64,000 nucleotides of DNA from Hyphomicrobiales bacterium (GTDB taxonomy: Bacteria; Pseudomonadota; Alphaproteobacteria; Rhizobiales; Rhizobiaceae): positions 1 through 64,000 of the forward strand of contig JAFKJY010000053.1 in assembly GCA_017305835.1 (NCBI GenBank), read 5' to 3'. A model generated the notes under the pieces. That model had not been told where the DNA came from. It did not search any database and saw only the letters and a list, made by a program, of their open reading frames with translations. Positions within the stretch are counted from its first letter, which is position 1, and every line of letters begins with the position of its first letter. A program made the translations under genes and the position numbers. Below, in pieces: positions 11,348-21,165 of this stretch.

Positions 11348-14317
11348 CTATTTGCGCCGGCCCTTGAGCAGCGCGTCGAAATGCGCCCTCACCTTGCGCG
11401 CGGTCTCGGCGACATGCGCCTCCAGCACCTTCATCTCGGGCAGGTCGGTGCGGGCGAGCAGCAGGTCGGCCAGCCCCGGCGGGATGCCTTCGCTGTCGAC
11501 CGAGCCGGTGAGGCAGAGGCGGATGATCTGCGTCAGCGTCGAATAAAGCGCGAGCGCGTCGCCGAGCTCCTGGCGGACCTGCGGCTCGGCGAAGGCCGGC
11601 GACAGGTGGGCGAGGACGTCGGCCGTGGCCGTCAGCCGCCGGTCGGCCTCGACCGCGCCCGTCAGCGTCGCCACCTGGGCGACGAATTCGAGGTCGATCA
11701 GGCCGCCGGGCATCAGCTTCAGGTCCCACTTGCCCTGCGGCGGCTTCTCCTTGCCGATCAGCTCGCGCATCTCGACCGCATCGCGGCGGACCTTGGCGGC
11801 GTCGCGCGGCTGGGCGAGGATCGCGGCGATCTCGGCCTCGACCTTGTCGGCCAGCCCGGCCTCGCCGGCGACCACGCGGGCGCGGGTGAGCGCCATGTGC
11901 TCCCAGGTCCAGGCCTCCTCGCGCTGGTACTTGCCGAAGGCGTCGATGTGGGTGGCGACCGGCCCCTTGTTGCCGGAGGGACGCAGCCGCAGATCGAGTT
12001 CGTAGAGCACGCCTTCGGCCGTCGGCGCCGAGACGGCCGCGATCAGCCGCTGCGTCAGCCGGCTGAAATAGTGCGACGGGGCGAGCGGCTTGTCGCCGTC
12101 GGATTCCTCGGCGCCCGGATCGTGGTCGTAGAGCAGGATCATGTCGACGTCGGAGCCGGCCGTCAGCTCGCGGCTGCCGAGCTTGCCCATGCCGAGCACG
12201 ACGATGCGGCCGCCGGGCACGAGGCCGTGGCGGGAGGCGAACGCGCCGACGACGGCCGCGAGCGCGGCGCCGATCGTCAGGTCGGCGAGATCGGAGAAGG
12301 CCTTGCCGGCGCGCGAGGCGTCGATCGAGCCGGTGAGCAGGCGCATGCCGATCAGGAACTTCTGCTCGGAGGCGAAGATGCGCAGCCGGTCGAGGATCTC
12401 CTCGTAGTCGCTGGCGCCGTTGAGGAAGGCGACGAGGCGCTCGTTGAGATAGGCCTTGCTCGGCAGCTCCGACAGCAGCGCCGGGTCGAGCAGACCGTCG
12501 AAGACGTGCGGCCGGCGCGTGATGATGGCGGCGAGCCGCGGCGCCGTGCCCATGATCGTGGCCATCAATTGCAGCAGGCGCGGGTTCGACTGCAGCAGCG
12601 AGAAGAGCTGGATGCCGGCCGGCAGCCCGGCCAGGAACTCGTCGAAGCGCAGCAGCGCCTCGTCGGCGCGGCGGGTGGCGCCGAAGGCCTCCAGCAGCGC
12701 CGGCGTCAGCTCGGTCAGCCGCTCGCGCGCCTCGGCCGAGCGCGTGGCACGGTAGCGGCCGTAGTGCCAAGCGCGGATGACCCGGCAGATGTCGCTCGCC
12801 CGCTCGAAGCCCAGCCCTTCCAGCGTGCGCAGCGTGTCGGGATCGTCGACGTCGCCGGTGAAGACGAGGTTGCCGGTGGTCGAGGTGAGCTGCGGGGCGG
12901 CCTCGAACAGCGCCGCATAGTGGCGCTCGACCTGGTGCAGCGCCTTGCGGAAGGCCTCCGAGAAGGCCTCGGCGTCGGGGTAGCCGAGCATCAGGGCGAT
13001 GCGCGTCAGGCCCTCGTCGTCCTCGGGCAGCATGTGGGTCTGCTCGTCAGCCACCATCTGGATGGCGTGCTCGACGTCGCGCAGGAACCAGTATTGCCCG
13101 GTCAGCGCGTCGCGCGCCTCCGCCGTGATCCAGCCGCGCCCTGCGAGGGTGGCGAGCATCGGCACGGTCTGCTGGCCGCGCAGCTCGGGAAAGCGGCCGC
13201 CGGCGATCAACTGCTGGGTCTGGACGAAGAACTCGATCTCGCGGATGCCGCCGCGGCCGAGCTTGACGTTGTGGCCGCGCACGGCGACCTCGCCGTGGCC
13301 CTTGTGGGCGTGGATCTGGCGCTTGATCGAATGGACGTCGGCGATCGCGGCATAGTCGAGATATTTGCGCCAGACATAGGGCTGGAGCTCCTTCAGGAAC
13401 GCCTCGCCCGCGGCGACGTCGCCGGCGAGCGCCCTCGCCTTGATCATCGCCGCGCGCTCCCCGTTCTGGCCACGGCTCTCGTACTAGTTGAGCGCGGCCT
13501 CGACGGGGATCGCCAGCGGCGTCGAGCCGGGATCGGGACGCAGCCTCAGGTCGGTGCGGAAGACGTAGCCGTGCTCGGTGCGGTCCTGCAGGATGCGCAC
13601 CAGCCGGCGCGTCAGCCGCACGAACAGCTCCGAGGCCTCGTAGGGATCGACGATCGCCGGCGCCTCGGGGTCGAAGAAGACGATCAGGTCGATGTCGGAG
13701 GAATAGTTCAGCTCGCGCGCGCCGAGCTTGCCCATGCCGATGACGATCCAGCCCGAGCCGCGCTCCGGGTCGGCCGGGTCGGGCAGCTTCAGCTTGCCGG
13801 CGGCGTCGGCCTCGCGCAGCAGCCAGGCGACGGCGGTGCGCACGCAGGCGCCGGCGAGCTCGCTCAGGCGCGCGACGGTCGCGGCGCAGTCGGCCTCGCC
13901 GGCGAGATCGCCGAGCGCGATCAGCGCATGCGCCTCGCGCTTCAGCCGCCGCAGGTCGCGCATCAGGTCGGCCTCGGTCAGGTCAGGCGCGGCGGCCAGC
14001 GCGCCGACGGCCGCGACGATCTCGCCGATGCGCACGTCGAGCGGCCTGTCGAACAGCGGCTCCAGCATCTCCGGCGCGAGCCGCAGGCAGTCGCGCAGAT
14101 AGGGCGACAGGTCGATCGCGGCGGCGACGAAGGAGGCGAGCGGCCCGCCGGCCGACAAGGCTTCGGCGACGCGGCCGGCGCCGGCCTGCCGGGCAGTCTC
14201 GACCAGGTCGGCGAGGTCGGCCTCGGCGGCGGCGGGGTCGAGCGGGTGCAGCTCGCGCACCGGCCGGCCGAACCAGACCTCTCCCGAGGCGACGCGCTTG
14301 CCGTCCGCCTTCGTCAC
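11348..14317 (-). pseudogene. glnE: GlnE, glutamine synthetase adenylyltransferase, interrupted by in-frame TAG
   Basis: GlnE adenylylates and deadenylylates glutamine synthetase. The frame from 14317 to 11348 is one continuous 990-codon frame with a single stop inside it: codon 278 (13486-13484) is TAG, directly followed by YESRGQN, where homologues read an aromatic residue (YYE). Seven codons later a GGG replaces the Trp of the conserved WERAA motif. Both nucleotidyltransferase sites are otherwise intact: SSDIDLIVF in the N-terminal deadenylylase half and GSDVDMILL in the C-terminal adenylylase half. The start overlaps the kinase stop by 4 bp. A downstream ATG at 13447 could restart translation and yield the C-terminal 699 residues. 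Sequencing error is a serious alternative. Confidence 0.85.
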
Positions 14318-15729
14318 GCGGCCGCCTCCCGCGGCGGGAAGACCATGCGGACGACGAGACCCGGCTCGGCGTCGGCCAGTTCGAGGCGGCCGCCGTGGAA
14401 GGTCATCACTGCCTTGGCGAGGCTGAGGCCGAGGCCGGAGCCCGGCATGTTGCGGCTCTGCTCCAGCCGCACGAAGCGCTCGGTGACGCGCTCGCGCTCG
14501 CCGGCCGGCACGCCCGGCCCGTTGTCGCGCACCGACAGGACGACGCCTGCGGCCGACTGCTCCAGATTCACGCTCACCTCCGCCGCGCGGCCCTCGACAT
14601 CCGCGCTGTACTTGATCGCGTTGTCCACGATGTTCGAAAGCGCCTGGCCGATCAACTCGCGATTTGCGGGAATCACCGCCGGGCCGGCGACGGCCGAGGT
14701 CAGCCGCACCTTGCGCTCCTCCGCCACCGGCTCGTAGAGCTCGACAACGTCCTGCACCGTCTCGGCAAGGTCCACCTGCGTGGTCGGCTCGGCCGAGTTG
14801 CCGGCCTCCAGCCGCGAGATCATCAAGATGGCGTTGAAGGTGCGGATCAACTGGTCGGATTCGGCGATGTTGGCCTCCAGCGCCTCGCGGTAGTCGCGGG
14901 TGGAGCGCTTGCCGGTCAGCACCGATTCGGCCCGGTTGCGCAGGCGCGTCAGCGGCGTCTTCAAGTCGTGGGCGATGTTGTCGGAGACCTGCTTCAGCCC
15001 CTCGTTGAGGGAGGCGATGCGCGCCAGCATCGTGTTCAGGTTCTCCGAGAGCCGGTCGAACTCGTCGCCCGAGCCGGCGACCGGCAGCCGGCCGGTCAGG
15101 TCGCCGCCCATGATGCGCCGGCTCGCCTCCGACAGGCTGTCGATGCGCAGCAGCGCGCGGCGGCCGACGAAGAACCAGATCAGCAGCGCGCCGAAGCCCA
15201 TCATGCCGAAGGCGACGACCAGCGAGCGGCGCACGACGCGGCTGAACTGCTCCGGCTCGCCGAGGTCGCGGCCGACCAGCACGATCATGCGGTTGGGCAG
15301 CCGGAAGACGATGGCCACGGCGGCATGGCCGGCGGGCTGGTCGGCCTCGCCCAGCGCCTCGCCGAAGCGGCGGTAGGAAAAGGGCTGCTCGGTCCAGCCG
15401 TCGGTCGTCAGCACTCCCGGCTGGAGGCTCTGGACGTTGCCGGTGAGGACGCGGCCGTCGGGATTGGCGATCAGATAGAGGTTGGCGCCGGGCTGGCGCG
15501 CCCGTTGCTCGATGACACGCACGAGAAAGGGCAGGCCGCCGCGGTCGTAGGCCTGGGCGAGGCCCATCACCTCCTCGTTGATGGTGTCGCGCGTCTGCGC
15601 CGTCAGCATGCTGGTCGACAGCGAGGTCATGTAGACGACCAGCACGGTCGCGCAGATGACGAACAGGATCAGGTAGAGCGCGGAGAGCCGCGCGGCCGTG
15701 GTGTTCCAGATCGCCCTGAGTGCCGCCAA
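14314..15729 (-). CDS. HAMP-domain sensor histidine kinase
   Basis: 471 residues: transmembrane helix about 13-35, periplasmic sensor of about 130 residues, second transmembrane helix about 168-188, HAMP linker, HisKA with His254 in NIAHDLKTPLTRLRN, and an ATPase domain ending with the G box GSGLGLSLAKAVM. It is an EnvZ/CpxA-type class I kinase. It follows the response regulator at 15731 with a 1-bp gap and precedes glnE with a 4-bp overlap, so all three are probably cotranscribed, perhaps with degP upstream. An envelope-sensing role is inferred from that context; the signal is unknown. Confidence 0.92.
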   Translation of the reverse strand: MAALRAIWNTTAARLSALYLILFVICATVLVVYMTSLSTSMLTAQTRDTINEEVMGLAQAYDRGGLPFLVRVIEQRARQPGANLYLIANPDGRVLTGNVQSLQPGVLTTDGWTEQPFSYRRFGEALGEADQPAGHAAVAIVFRLPNRMIVLVGRDLGEPEQFSRVVRRSLVVAFGMMGFGALLIWFFVGRRALLRIDSLSEASRRIMGGDLTGRLPVAGSGDEFDRLSENLNTMLARIASLNEGLKQVSDNIAHDLKTPLTRLRNRAESVLTGKRSTRDYREALEANIAESDQLIRTFNAILMISRLEAGNSAEPTTQVDLAETVQDVVELYEPVAEERKVRLTSAVAGPAVIPANRELIGQALSNIVDNAIKYSADVEGRAAEVSVNLEQSAAGVVLSVRDNGPGVPAGERERVTERFVRLEQSRNMPGSGLGLSLAKAVMTFHGGRLELADAEPGLVVRMVFPPREAAA

Positions 15730-15730
15730 A

Positions 15731-16405
15731 TCAGCCGGCCCTCAGCATGTATCCGGCGCCCCGCACCGTATGCAGGACGGGGGAGTCGAATTCCTTCTCG
15801 ATCTTGGCGCGCAGCCGCGAGACGTGCACGTCGATGACGTTGGTCTGCGGGTCGAAATGGTAGTCCCAGACGTTCTCCAGCAGCATGGTGCGTGTGACTA
15901 CCTGGCCGGCATGGCGCATCAGATATTCGAGCAGGCGGAACTCGCGCGGCTGCAGCACGATCTCGCGGCCGGCGCGACGCACGGTGTGCGACAGCCGGTC
16001 GAGTTCGAGGTCGCCGACCTTGTAGACGGTCTCGACCTCCTTCGACTGGCCGCGGCGGTTGAGCGCCTCGGTGCGGGCGAGCAGCTCGGAGAAGGCGTAG
16101 GGCTTGGTGAGGTAGTCGTCGCCGCCGGCACGCAGGCCGGTGACGCGGTCGTCGACCTCGCCGAGCGCCGACAGGATCAGCACCGGCGTGGTCTTGCCGC
16201 GCGCGCGGAGCTGGGCGACGACGGAGAGGCCGTCGCGGCGGGGCAGCATGCGGTCCACCACCAGCACGTCGTAGTCGCCGCTGTCGGCGAGCGAGAAGCC
16301 CGTCTCGCCGTCGGCCGCGACATCGGCCGTGTGGCCGGCCTCGTCGAAGGCCTTCTGGATGTACTCCGCCGCCTCGCGGTCGTCCTCGATGACCAGAATC
16401 TTCAT
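15731..16405 (-). CDS. OmpR/PhoB-family response regulator
   Basis: 224 residues. Receiver domain with acidic pocket (EDD at 7-9), phospho-acceptor Asp51 in VLVVDRMLP and the conserved Lys in TKPY; winged-helix DNA-binding domain from about residue 130 (LQPREFRLLEYL, ending VRGAGYML). The ATG at 16405 (MKILVIEDD) is preferred to the TTG at 16423, which would add six residues without family support. It partners with the kinase immediately downstream. Its position between degP and that kinase suggests control of envelope protein quality, as proposed from the same order in other rhizobia. Confidence 0.92.
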   Translation of the reverse strand: MKILVIEDDREAAEYIQKAFDEAGHTADVAADGETGFSLADSGDYDVLVVDRMLPRRDGLSVVAQLRARGKTTPVLILSALGEVDDRVTGLRAGGDDYLTKPYAFSELLARTEALNRRGQSKEVETVYKVGDLELDRLSHTVRRAGREIVLQPREFRLLEYLMRHAGQVVTRTMLLENVWDYHFDPQTNVIDVHVSRLRAKIEKEFDSPVLHTVRGAGYMLRAG

Positions 16406-16462
16406 GGGATGCTTATACGCCAAACGTGCTGCGGCAGGCGATCTCGTCGCCCGAAACGGAAA

Positions 16463-16494
16463 GCGGCAGCGAAAGGTCTCCCTTCCGCTGCCGC
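16463..16494 (-). terminator. Hairpin between degP and the response regulator
   Basis: Two 14-base arms (GCGGCAGCGAAAGG and CCTTCCGCTGCCGC, one mismatch) with a TCTC loop, followed on the minus strand by TTTCCGTTT. It lies in the 190-bp gap after degP and could terminate or attenuate transcription before the response regulator. Confidence 0.5.
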
Positions 16495-16540
16495 CGGAAC
16501 CGGGCGGAACGAGGATACTGCCGCGCCGATCCCGATGCGG

Positions 16541-16579
16541 TCCCGGCGGCGGGCGGGGATGCCTGCGCCGCCGCCGGGA
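16541..16579 (-). terminator. GC-rich hairpin just downstream of degP
   Basis: Inverted arms TCCCGGCGGCG and CGCCGCCGGGA lie 17 bp after the degP stop codon. There is no clear U-tract, so function as an intrinsic terminator or mRNA 3' stabiliser is only possible. Confidence 0.4.
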
Positions 16580-16595
16580 CGGCTCGTCAGTCCGA

Positions 16596-18128
16596 TCAGC
16601 CCTCGGCCACCGGCAGCGCGATGAACTCGCTCTTGCTGTCGCGCTGGACCTGCAGGAGCACCGCCTTGCGGCCGGCGTCGGAGGCGGCCTTGACCGCCTT
16701 CTGCATGTCGGCGGCGCTGCTCACCGCGCTGGAGTTGACCGAAACGATCACGTCGCCCGCCTGGATGCCGCGCTCGGCGGCGTCGCCGTTCGGGTCGACG
16801 TCGGTGACGACCAGCCCGTTGCCGTCCTCGGACGGGGTCACGGTCAGGCCGAAGCTGTCGAGCACGTCGGCGCTGGCCGGCGCGCTGGTGTCGGCCTTGG
16901 CCTCCTGCGTCGCGCCGGGCAGCTCACCGAGCTTGACGGTCAGCGTCTTGGCCGCATTGTTGCGCCAGACGGTGATCTCGGTGCTGGTGCCGGGCGCCAG
17001 GTTGGCGATCAGGCGGGCCAGCTCGCGCGGCGATTCGACCGTCTTGCCGTCGACGGCGGTGATGACGTCGCCGGCCACGATGCCGGCCGCCTTGGCCGGG
17101 CCGTCGGCCTGCGGGTCGGCCACCAGCGCGCCCTCGGTCTTGGCGAGGCCGAGCGATTCGGCGATGTCCTTGGTCACCGGCTGGATCTGCACGCCGAGCC
17201 AGCCGCGCTCGATCGAGCCCTTGCTGATCAGGCGGCCGACCACGTCCTTGGCGGTCGAGGCGGGGATGGCGAAGGCGATGCCGACATTGCCGCCCGACGG
17301 CGAGAAGATGGCGGTGTTGATGCCGACCACCTGGCCGTTGAGGTTGAAGGCGGGGCCTCCGGAATTGCCGCGGTTCACCGCCGCGTCGATCTGGATGAAG
17401 TCGTCATAGGGGCCGGCGCCGATGTCGCGGCCGCGGGCCGAGACGATGCCGGCCGTCACCGTGCCGCCGAGGCCGAACGGGTTGCCGACGGCGACCACCC
17501 AGTCGCCGACGCGGACCTTGGAATCGTCGGCGAAGTCGACATAGGTGAACTTGCGCTTGTCATCGACCTTGAGCACGGCGAGGTCGGTGCGCGGGTCGGC
17601 GCCGACCAGCTTGGCCGCCAGCTCGGTACCGTCGTCGAGCACCACCGTGAACTCGGAGCCGCCGTCCACGACGTGGTTGTTGGTCACGACGTAGCCGTCC
17701 TCGGAGATGAAGAAGCCGGAGCCCTGCGCCGACGGGCGGGCGCGCTCGGGACGGTTACGGTTGCCGAAGTGCTGGCCGCCGGGCTGCTGCGGCTGGTTGC
17801 GGAAGAAGCGGTTGAGCGGATGGTCCTTGGGGAGATCCGGGAAGCCGGGGAAGTTGAAGAAGAAGCCGCCGTTCTGGCCGTCGTCGGCGGCGGGCGCCAC
17901 CTTGGCCGAGACGCGGACGGAGACGACCGCCGGCGAGACCTGCTGGACGATGTCGGCGAAGCTCGGAACCTGCTGCTGGCTCTCGACACGGACCGCGTCG
18001 GCGAGCACGGGGGCGGTGCCGGTGGCGACCGCGCCGAAGCCGATCGCGCCGGCGATCGCCAGCGAGGCCACCGCGGCCATCAGCCGGTTGCGGGTCTTCG
18101 AGACGCTGGATTTCGTATTGTTTTCCAT
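16596..18128 (-). CDS. degP: DegP/HtrA periplasmic serine protease
   Basis: 510 residues. Signal peptide with hydrophobic core at about residues 16-40 (probable cleavage after VLADA), trypsin-like protease domain with catalytic His152 (TNNHVV), Asp182 (RTDLAV) and Ser256 (RGNSGGP), then two PDZ domains (about 290-385 and 415-505). A Gly/Gln/Asn-rich insertion at about 80-135 matches the Q-linker region of HtrA. It degrades or refolds misfolded periplasmic and outer-membrane proteins. It lies downstream of ccmH and upstream of a two-component system on the same strand. An inverted repeat 63 bp upstream may be its control site. Confidence 0.95.
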   Translation of the reverse strand: MENNTKSSVSKTRNRLMAAVASLAIAGAIGFGAVATGTAPVLADAVRVESQQQVPSFADIVQQVSPAVVSVRVSAKVAPAADDGQNGGFFFNFPGFPDLPKDHPLNRFFRNQPQQPGGQHFGNRNRPERARPSAQGSGFFISEDGYVVTNNHVVDGGSEFTVVLDDGTELAAKLVGADPRTDLAVLKVDDKRKFTYVDFADDSKVRVGDWVVAVGNPFGLGGTVTAGIVSARGRDIGAGPYDDFIQIDAAVNRGNSGGPAFNLNGQVVGINTAIFSPSGGNVGIAFAIPASTAKDVVGRLISKGSIERGWLGVQIQPVTKDIAESLGLAKTEGALVADPQADGPAKAAGIVAGDVITAVDGKTVESPRELARLIANLAPGTSTEITVWRNNAAKTLTVKLGELPGATQEAKADTSAPASADVLDSFGLTVTPSEDGNGLVVTDVDPNGDAAERGIQAGDVIVSVNSSAVSSAADMQKAVKAASDAGRKAVLLQVQRDSKSEFIALPVAEG

Positions 18129-18190
18129 CTCTGCTGTCCTCTTGGAAGGGATGCTGGCGCATCGTTCGCAGAGAGAGATAGGTCGGCCGA

Positions 18191-18230
18191 CATTACGCCG
18201 CCATTTCCGGCGTATGAAGATTTCGTAATG
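18191..18230. promoter_or_regulatory. Inverted repeat upstream of degP
   Basis: Perfect arms CATTACG (18191-18197) and CGTAATG (18224-18230) flank a second nested hairpin (CGCCG/CGGCG) in the 124-bp gap between ccmH and degP. Placement suggests an operator for the adjacent OmpR-type regulator or a 5' leader structure; this is inference. Confidence 0.35.
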
Positions 18231-18252
18231 TTGGGACGGGCGGCGGCCGCGG

Positions 18253-18711
18253 CTATTCGCCCAGTATGTCCTTCAGCCGCTCGCGCTCCTCGCCGGTCAG
18301 CGGCGCGGCCTTGCCGCCGCCGCCCCGGCCGCGCAGCACGAGGAAGACCCCGCCGGCGAGCAGGATCAGCAGCGGCGTGCCCCACAGCAGCGCGTTGCGG
18401 GCGCTGAAGCGCGGCTTCAGCAGCACGAACTCGCCGTAGCGCGCCACGATGAAGTCGATCGCCTGCGCGTCGGTGTCGCCGGCGGTCAGCCGCTCGCGAA
18501 CCAGCACGCGCAGGTCGTGCGCGAGGTCGGCGTCGGAATCGTCGATCGACTGGTTCTGGCAGACCATGCAGCGCAGCTCGGCCGAGATGGCGCGCGCGCG
18601 CGCCTCCAGCGCCGGATCAGCCAGCATCTCGTCGGGCCGGACGGCCAGCGCCGGCATCGCCGCCGCGCACAGAAGCGCCAGCGCCGCCAGCATGGCCCTC
18701 GCCGTCCTCAT
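18253..18711 (-). CDS. ccmH: CcmH/CycL, cytochrome c maturation thioredoxin-like subunit
   Basis: 152 residues: signal peptide (about 1-24), a small helical domain with the redox motif RCMVC (Cys48, Cys51) inside the diagnostic [11 protein letters not shown] block, a C-terminal transmembrane helix (about 109-127) and a short cytoplasmic tail. CcmH holds reduced apocytochrome c for heme ligation in the periplasm. The start overlaps the ccmF stop by 4 bp, so the two are translationally coupled. The larger open frame extending to 20703 is a shadow over ccmF. Confidence 0.95.
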   Translation of the reverse strand: MRTARAMLAALALLCAAAMPALAVRPDEMLADPALEARARAISAELRCMVCQNQSIDDSDADLAHDLRVLVRERLTAGDTDAQAIDFIVARYGEFVLLKPRFSARNALLWGTPLLILLAGGVFLVLRGRGGGGKAAPLTGEERERLKDILGE

Positions 18712-20693
18712 GCGGCCGCCTCCTGCCTCGCCGCCTTGCGGCGCGGCGCGGGCGCGCCGACGCGCAGGCGGCGGTCGGCGAGCGACAGCGCGCCGCCGGC
18801 CATCATCACCAGCGCGCCGCCCCAGATCAGCGTCACCAGCGGCTTCCACCAGGCGCGCACGACGATGCCGCCGCCCTCGGTCAGGTCGCCGAGCGAGACG
18901 TAGAGCTGGCCCAGCCCGAAGGTGCGGATGCCCGATTCGGTCGTCGGCATCTGGCGGGTGGTGTACATGCGCTTGGCGGCCATCACCGTGCCGAGCGCCT
19001 CGCCGCCGCGACCGGCGACGACGAAGGTCGCGCGGTCCTCGACGAAGTTCGGCCCCTGGCGCGGCTGCAGCCCCTCGAAGCGCAGCGTGTAGCCGCCCAC
19101 CTCGGCGGTGTCGCCGGGCTTCATCGTGACGAACCGCTCGGCCTCCAGCGCCGTCACCGAGACGATGCCGAGCACGGTCAGCCCCAGCCCGGCATGGGCG
19201 AGCGCGGTGCCGTAGACGGAGCGCGGCAGGCCGGCCAGCCGCCGCGCGGCGGTGGCGAGCGGCACGCCCGGCAGGCCGGACTTGAGCGCGAGGTCGGTCA
19301 GCGCGCCGAACACCAGCCAGGCGGCGAGCCCGAAGCCGAGCGCGGCGAAGGCGGCGCTGCGGTCGATGAAGACCAGCGCCAGCAGCGTCACGGCGATCGC
19401 CCCGCCGAAGGCCGCCAGAAGCCTTTGCGCGACCGCGTAGAGGTCGCCGCGCTTCCAGGCCAGCAGCGGCCCGAACGGAACGATCAGCAGCAGCGGCACC
19501 ATCAGCGGTACGAAGGTCAAGTTGAAGAAGGGCGCGCCGACCGAGATGCGGTCGCCGCCGACCGCCTCGACGACGAGCGGATAGAGCGTGCCGACGAGCA
19601 CGGTGGCGGCGGCCGTCGACAAGAACAGATTGTTGAGGACGAGCGCGCCCTCGCGCGAGACCGGCTGGAACAGCCCGCCGGCGGCGAGGCTCGGCGCCCG
19701 CAGCGCGAACAGCACGAGCGCGCCGCCGATGAAGAAGGTGAGGATCGCGAGGATGAAGACGCCGCGCGTCGGATCGGTGGCGAAGGCGTGCACCGAGGTC
19801 AGCACGCCGGAGCGGACGAGGAAGGTGCCGAGCAGCGACAGCGAGAAGGTGAGGATGGCGAGCAGCACCGTCCAGATCTTCAGCGCGGCGCGCTTCTCCA
19901 TGACGATCGCCGAGTGCAGCAGCGCGGTGCCGGCCAGCCAGGGCATGAAGGAGGCGTTCTCGACCGGGTCCCAGAACCAGAAGCCGCCCCAGCCCAGCTC
20001 GTAATAGGCCCAGTAGGAGCCCATCGCGATGCCGCCGGTGAGGAAGACCCAGGCGAGCAGCGTCCACGGCCGCACCCAGCGCGCCCAGGCCGCATCGATG
20101 CGGCCGTCGATCAGGGCGGCGATGGCGAAGGCGAAGCTGATCGAGAAGCCGACATAGCCGAGATAGAGGAGTGGTGGATGCACCGCCAGGCCGATGTCCT
20201 GCAGCACCGGGTTGAGGTCGCGTCCCTCGATGGGCGCCGGGTCGAGCCGGGCGAAGGGGTTGGAGGTCGTCAGGATGAACAAAGTGAAGGCGACGCCGAT
20301 CATGCCCTGCACCGCCAGCACCGTGGCGCGCAGGCGCTGCGGCAGGTTGCGGCCGCCGACCGCCACCAGCGCGCCGAACAGGGTGAGGATCAGCACCCAC
20401 AGCAGCATCGAGCCTTCGTGGCTGCCCCACACGCCGGTGAACTTGTAGAGCATCGGCTTCAGCGAATGGGAGTTCTCCCAGACGTTGACGACCGAGAAGT
20501 CGGAGGTGACGTGCGCGGCCGTCAGGGCCGCGAAGGCGAGCGCGACGAGAGCGAAAGCGGTCAGCGCGGCGGGCTCTGCGACCGCCATCAGCCGGGGATG
20601 TTCCATGCGCGCGCCGACGAGCGGCACGGCCGCCTGCACCAGCGAGAGCGCCAGCGCCAGAACGAGCGCGAAATGGCCGAGCTCGACGGTCAT
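18708..20693 (-). CDS. ccmF: CcmF/CycK, heme lyase subunit
   Basis: 661 residues, normal length for CcmF, with about fifteen hydrophobic segments. The WWD signature GWGGFWFW at about 234-241 followed by [12 protein letters not shown] is the periplasmic heme-handling loop; conserved His residues (HEGSM near 92, HPPLLYLGY near 172) fit heme ligands. CcmF with CcmH and CcmI attaches heme to CXXCH motifs of apocytochromes. It follows ccmE and overlaps ccmH by 4 bp. The two cytochromes c at 52.5-53.9 kb are potential clients. Confidence 0.97.
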   Translation of the reverse strand: MTVELGHFALVLALALSLVQAAVPLVGARMEHPRLMAVAEPAALTAFALVALAFAALTAAHVTSDFSVVNVWENSHSLKPMLYKFTGVWGSHEGSMLLWVLILTLFGALVAVGGRNLPQRLRATVLAVQGMIGVAFTLFILTTSNPFARLDPAPIEGRDLNPVLQDIGLAVHPPLLYLGYVGFSISFAFAIAALIDGRIDAAWARWVRPWTLLAWVFLTGGIAMGSYWAYYELGWGGFWFWDPVENASFMPWLAGTALLHSAIVMEKRAALKIWTVLLAILTFSLSLLGTFLVRSGVLTSVHAFATDPTRGVFILAILTFFIGGALVLFALRAPSLAAGGLFQPVSREGALVLNNLFLSTAAATVLVGTLYPLVVEAVGGDRISVGAPFFNLTFVPLMVPLLLIVPFGPLLAWKRGDLYAVAQRLLAAFGGAIAVTLLALVFIDRSAAFAALGFGLAAWLVFGALTDLALKSGLPGVPLATAARRLAGLPRSVYGTALAHAGLGLTVLGIVSVTALEAERFVTMKPGDTAEVGGYTLRFEGLQPRQGPNFVEDRATFVVAGRGGEALGTVMAAKRMYTTRQMPTTESGIRTFGLGQLYVSLGDLTEGGGIVVRAWWKPLVTLIWGGALVMMAGGALSLADRRLRVGAPAPRRKAARQEAAA

Positions 20694-20730
20694 CGCGCGG
20701 CACCCCGCGGGCGGGCGGCGCGGGCGGGCG

Positions 20731-21165
20731 TCATTCCGGCTGCCATACGCCCTTTTCCTTCAGACCCTCGGCCACTTCCTTCGGCATGTAGGTCTCGTCG
20801 TGCTTGGCCAGAACGCTGTCGGCGACGAAGACGCCGTCGCCGGCGAAGCTGCCCTCGGCCACAACCCCCTGCCCCTCGCGGAACAGGTCGGGCAGGATGC
20901 CGGCATAGCGTACCTTGACGGTGTCCTGCGTGTCGGTGACGGCGAACGCCACCTCGGTGCCCTGCCCGCGCACGATGGAGCCCTCTTCGACGAGGCCGCC
21001 GAGACGGATCCGCTGGCCGGGCTGGAGCACGGCGGCGTGCAGGTCGGCGGGCATGTAGAAATAGGAGGTCTTCTGGCCGAGCGCGTAGAAGGTGAGGCCA
21101 GCCGCGGCGCCGAGGAAGACGAGGCCGCCGGCGATGACGGCGAGGCGCTTCTGCTTGCGTGTCAT
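20731..21165 (-). CDS. ccmE: CcmE/CycJ, heme chaperone
   Basis: 144 residues. One N-terminal membrane anchor (about 8-29) and a periplasmic OB-fold domain. His122 in the AKHDETYMP block is the family's covalent heme-binding histidine, with the conserved downstream Tyr. CcmE carries heme from the CcmABCD complex to CcmF. The start at 21165 overlaps the ccmI stop by 4 bp (ATGA). A 37-bp gap separates it from ccmF. Confidence 0.96.
   Translation of the reverse strand: MTRKQKRLAVIAGGLVFLGAAAGLTFYALGQKTSYFYMPADLHAAVLQPGQRIRLGGLVEEGSIVRGQGTEVAFAVTDTQDTVKVRYAGILPDLFREGQGVVAEGSFAGDGVFVADSVLAKHDETYMPKEVAEGLKEKGVWQPE

Noticed and set aside
13447..13486. Stop-codon read-through as pyrrolysine in GlnE
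   Set aside because: Pyrrolysine machinery is not known in this bacterial order and the position is not an active-site residue; nonsense mutation or sequence error is simpler.
11381..14737. An 1118-codon plus-strand open frame over glnE
   Set aside because: Antisense shadow of glnE; low-complexity composition and no recognisable domain.
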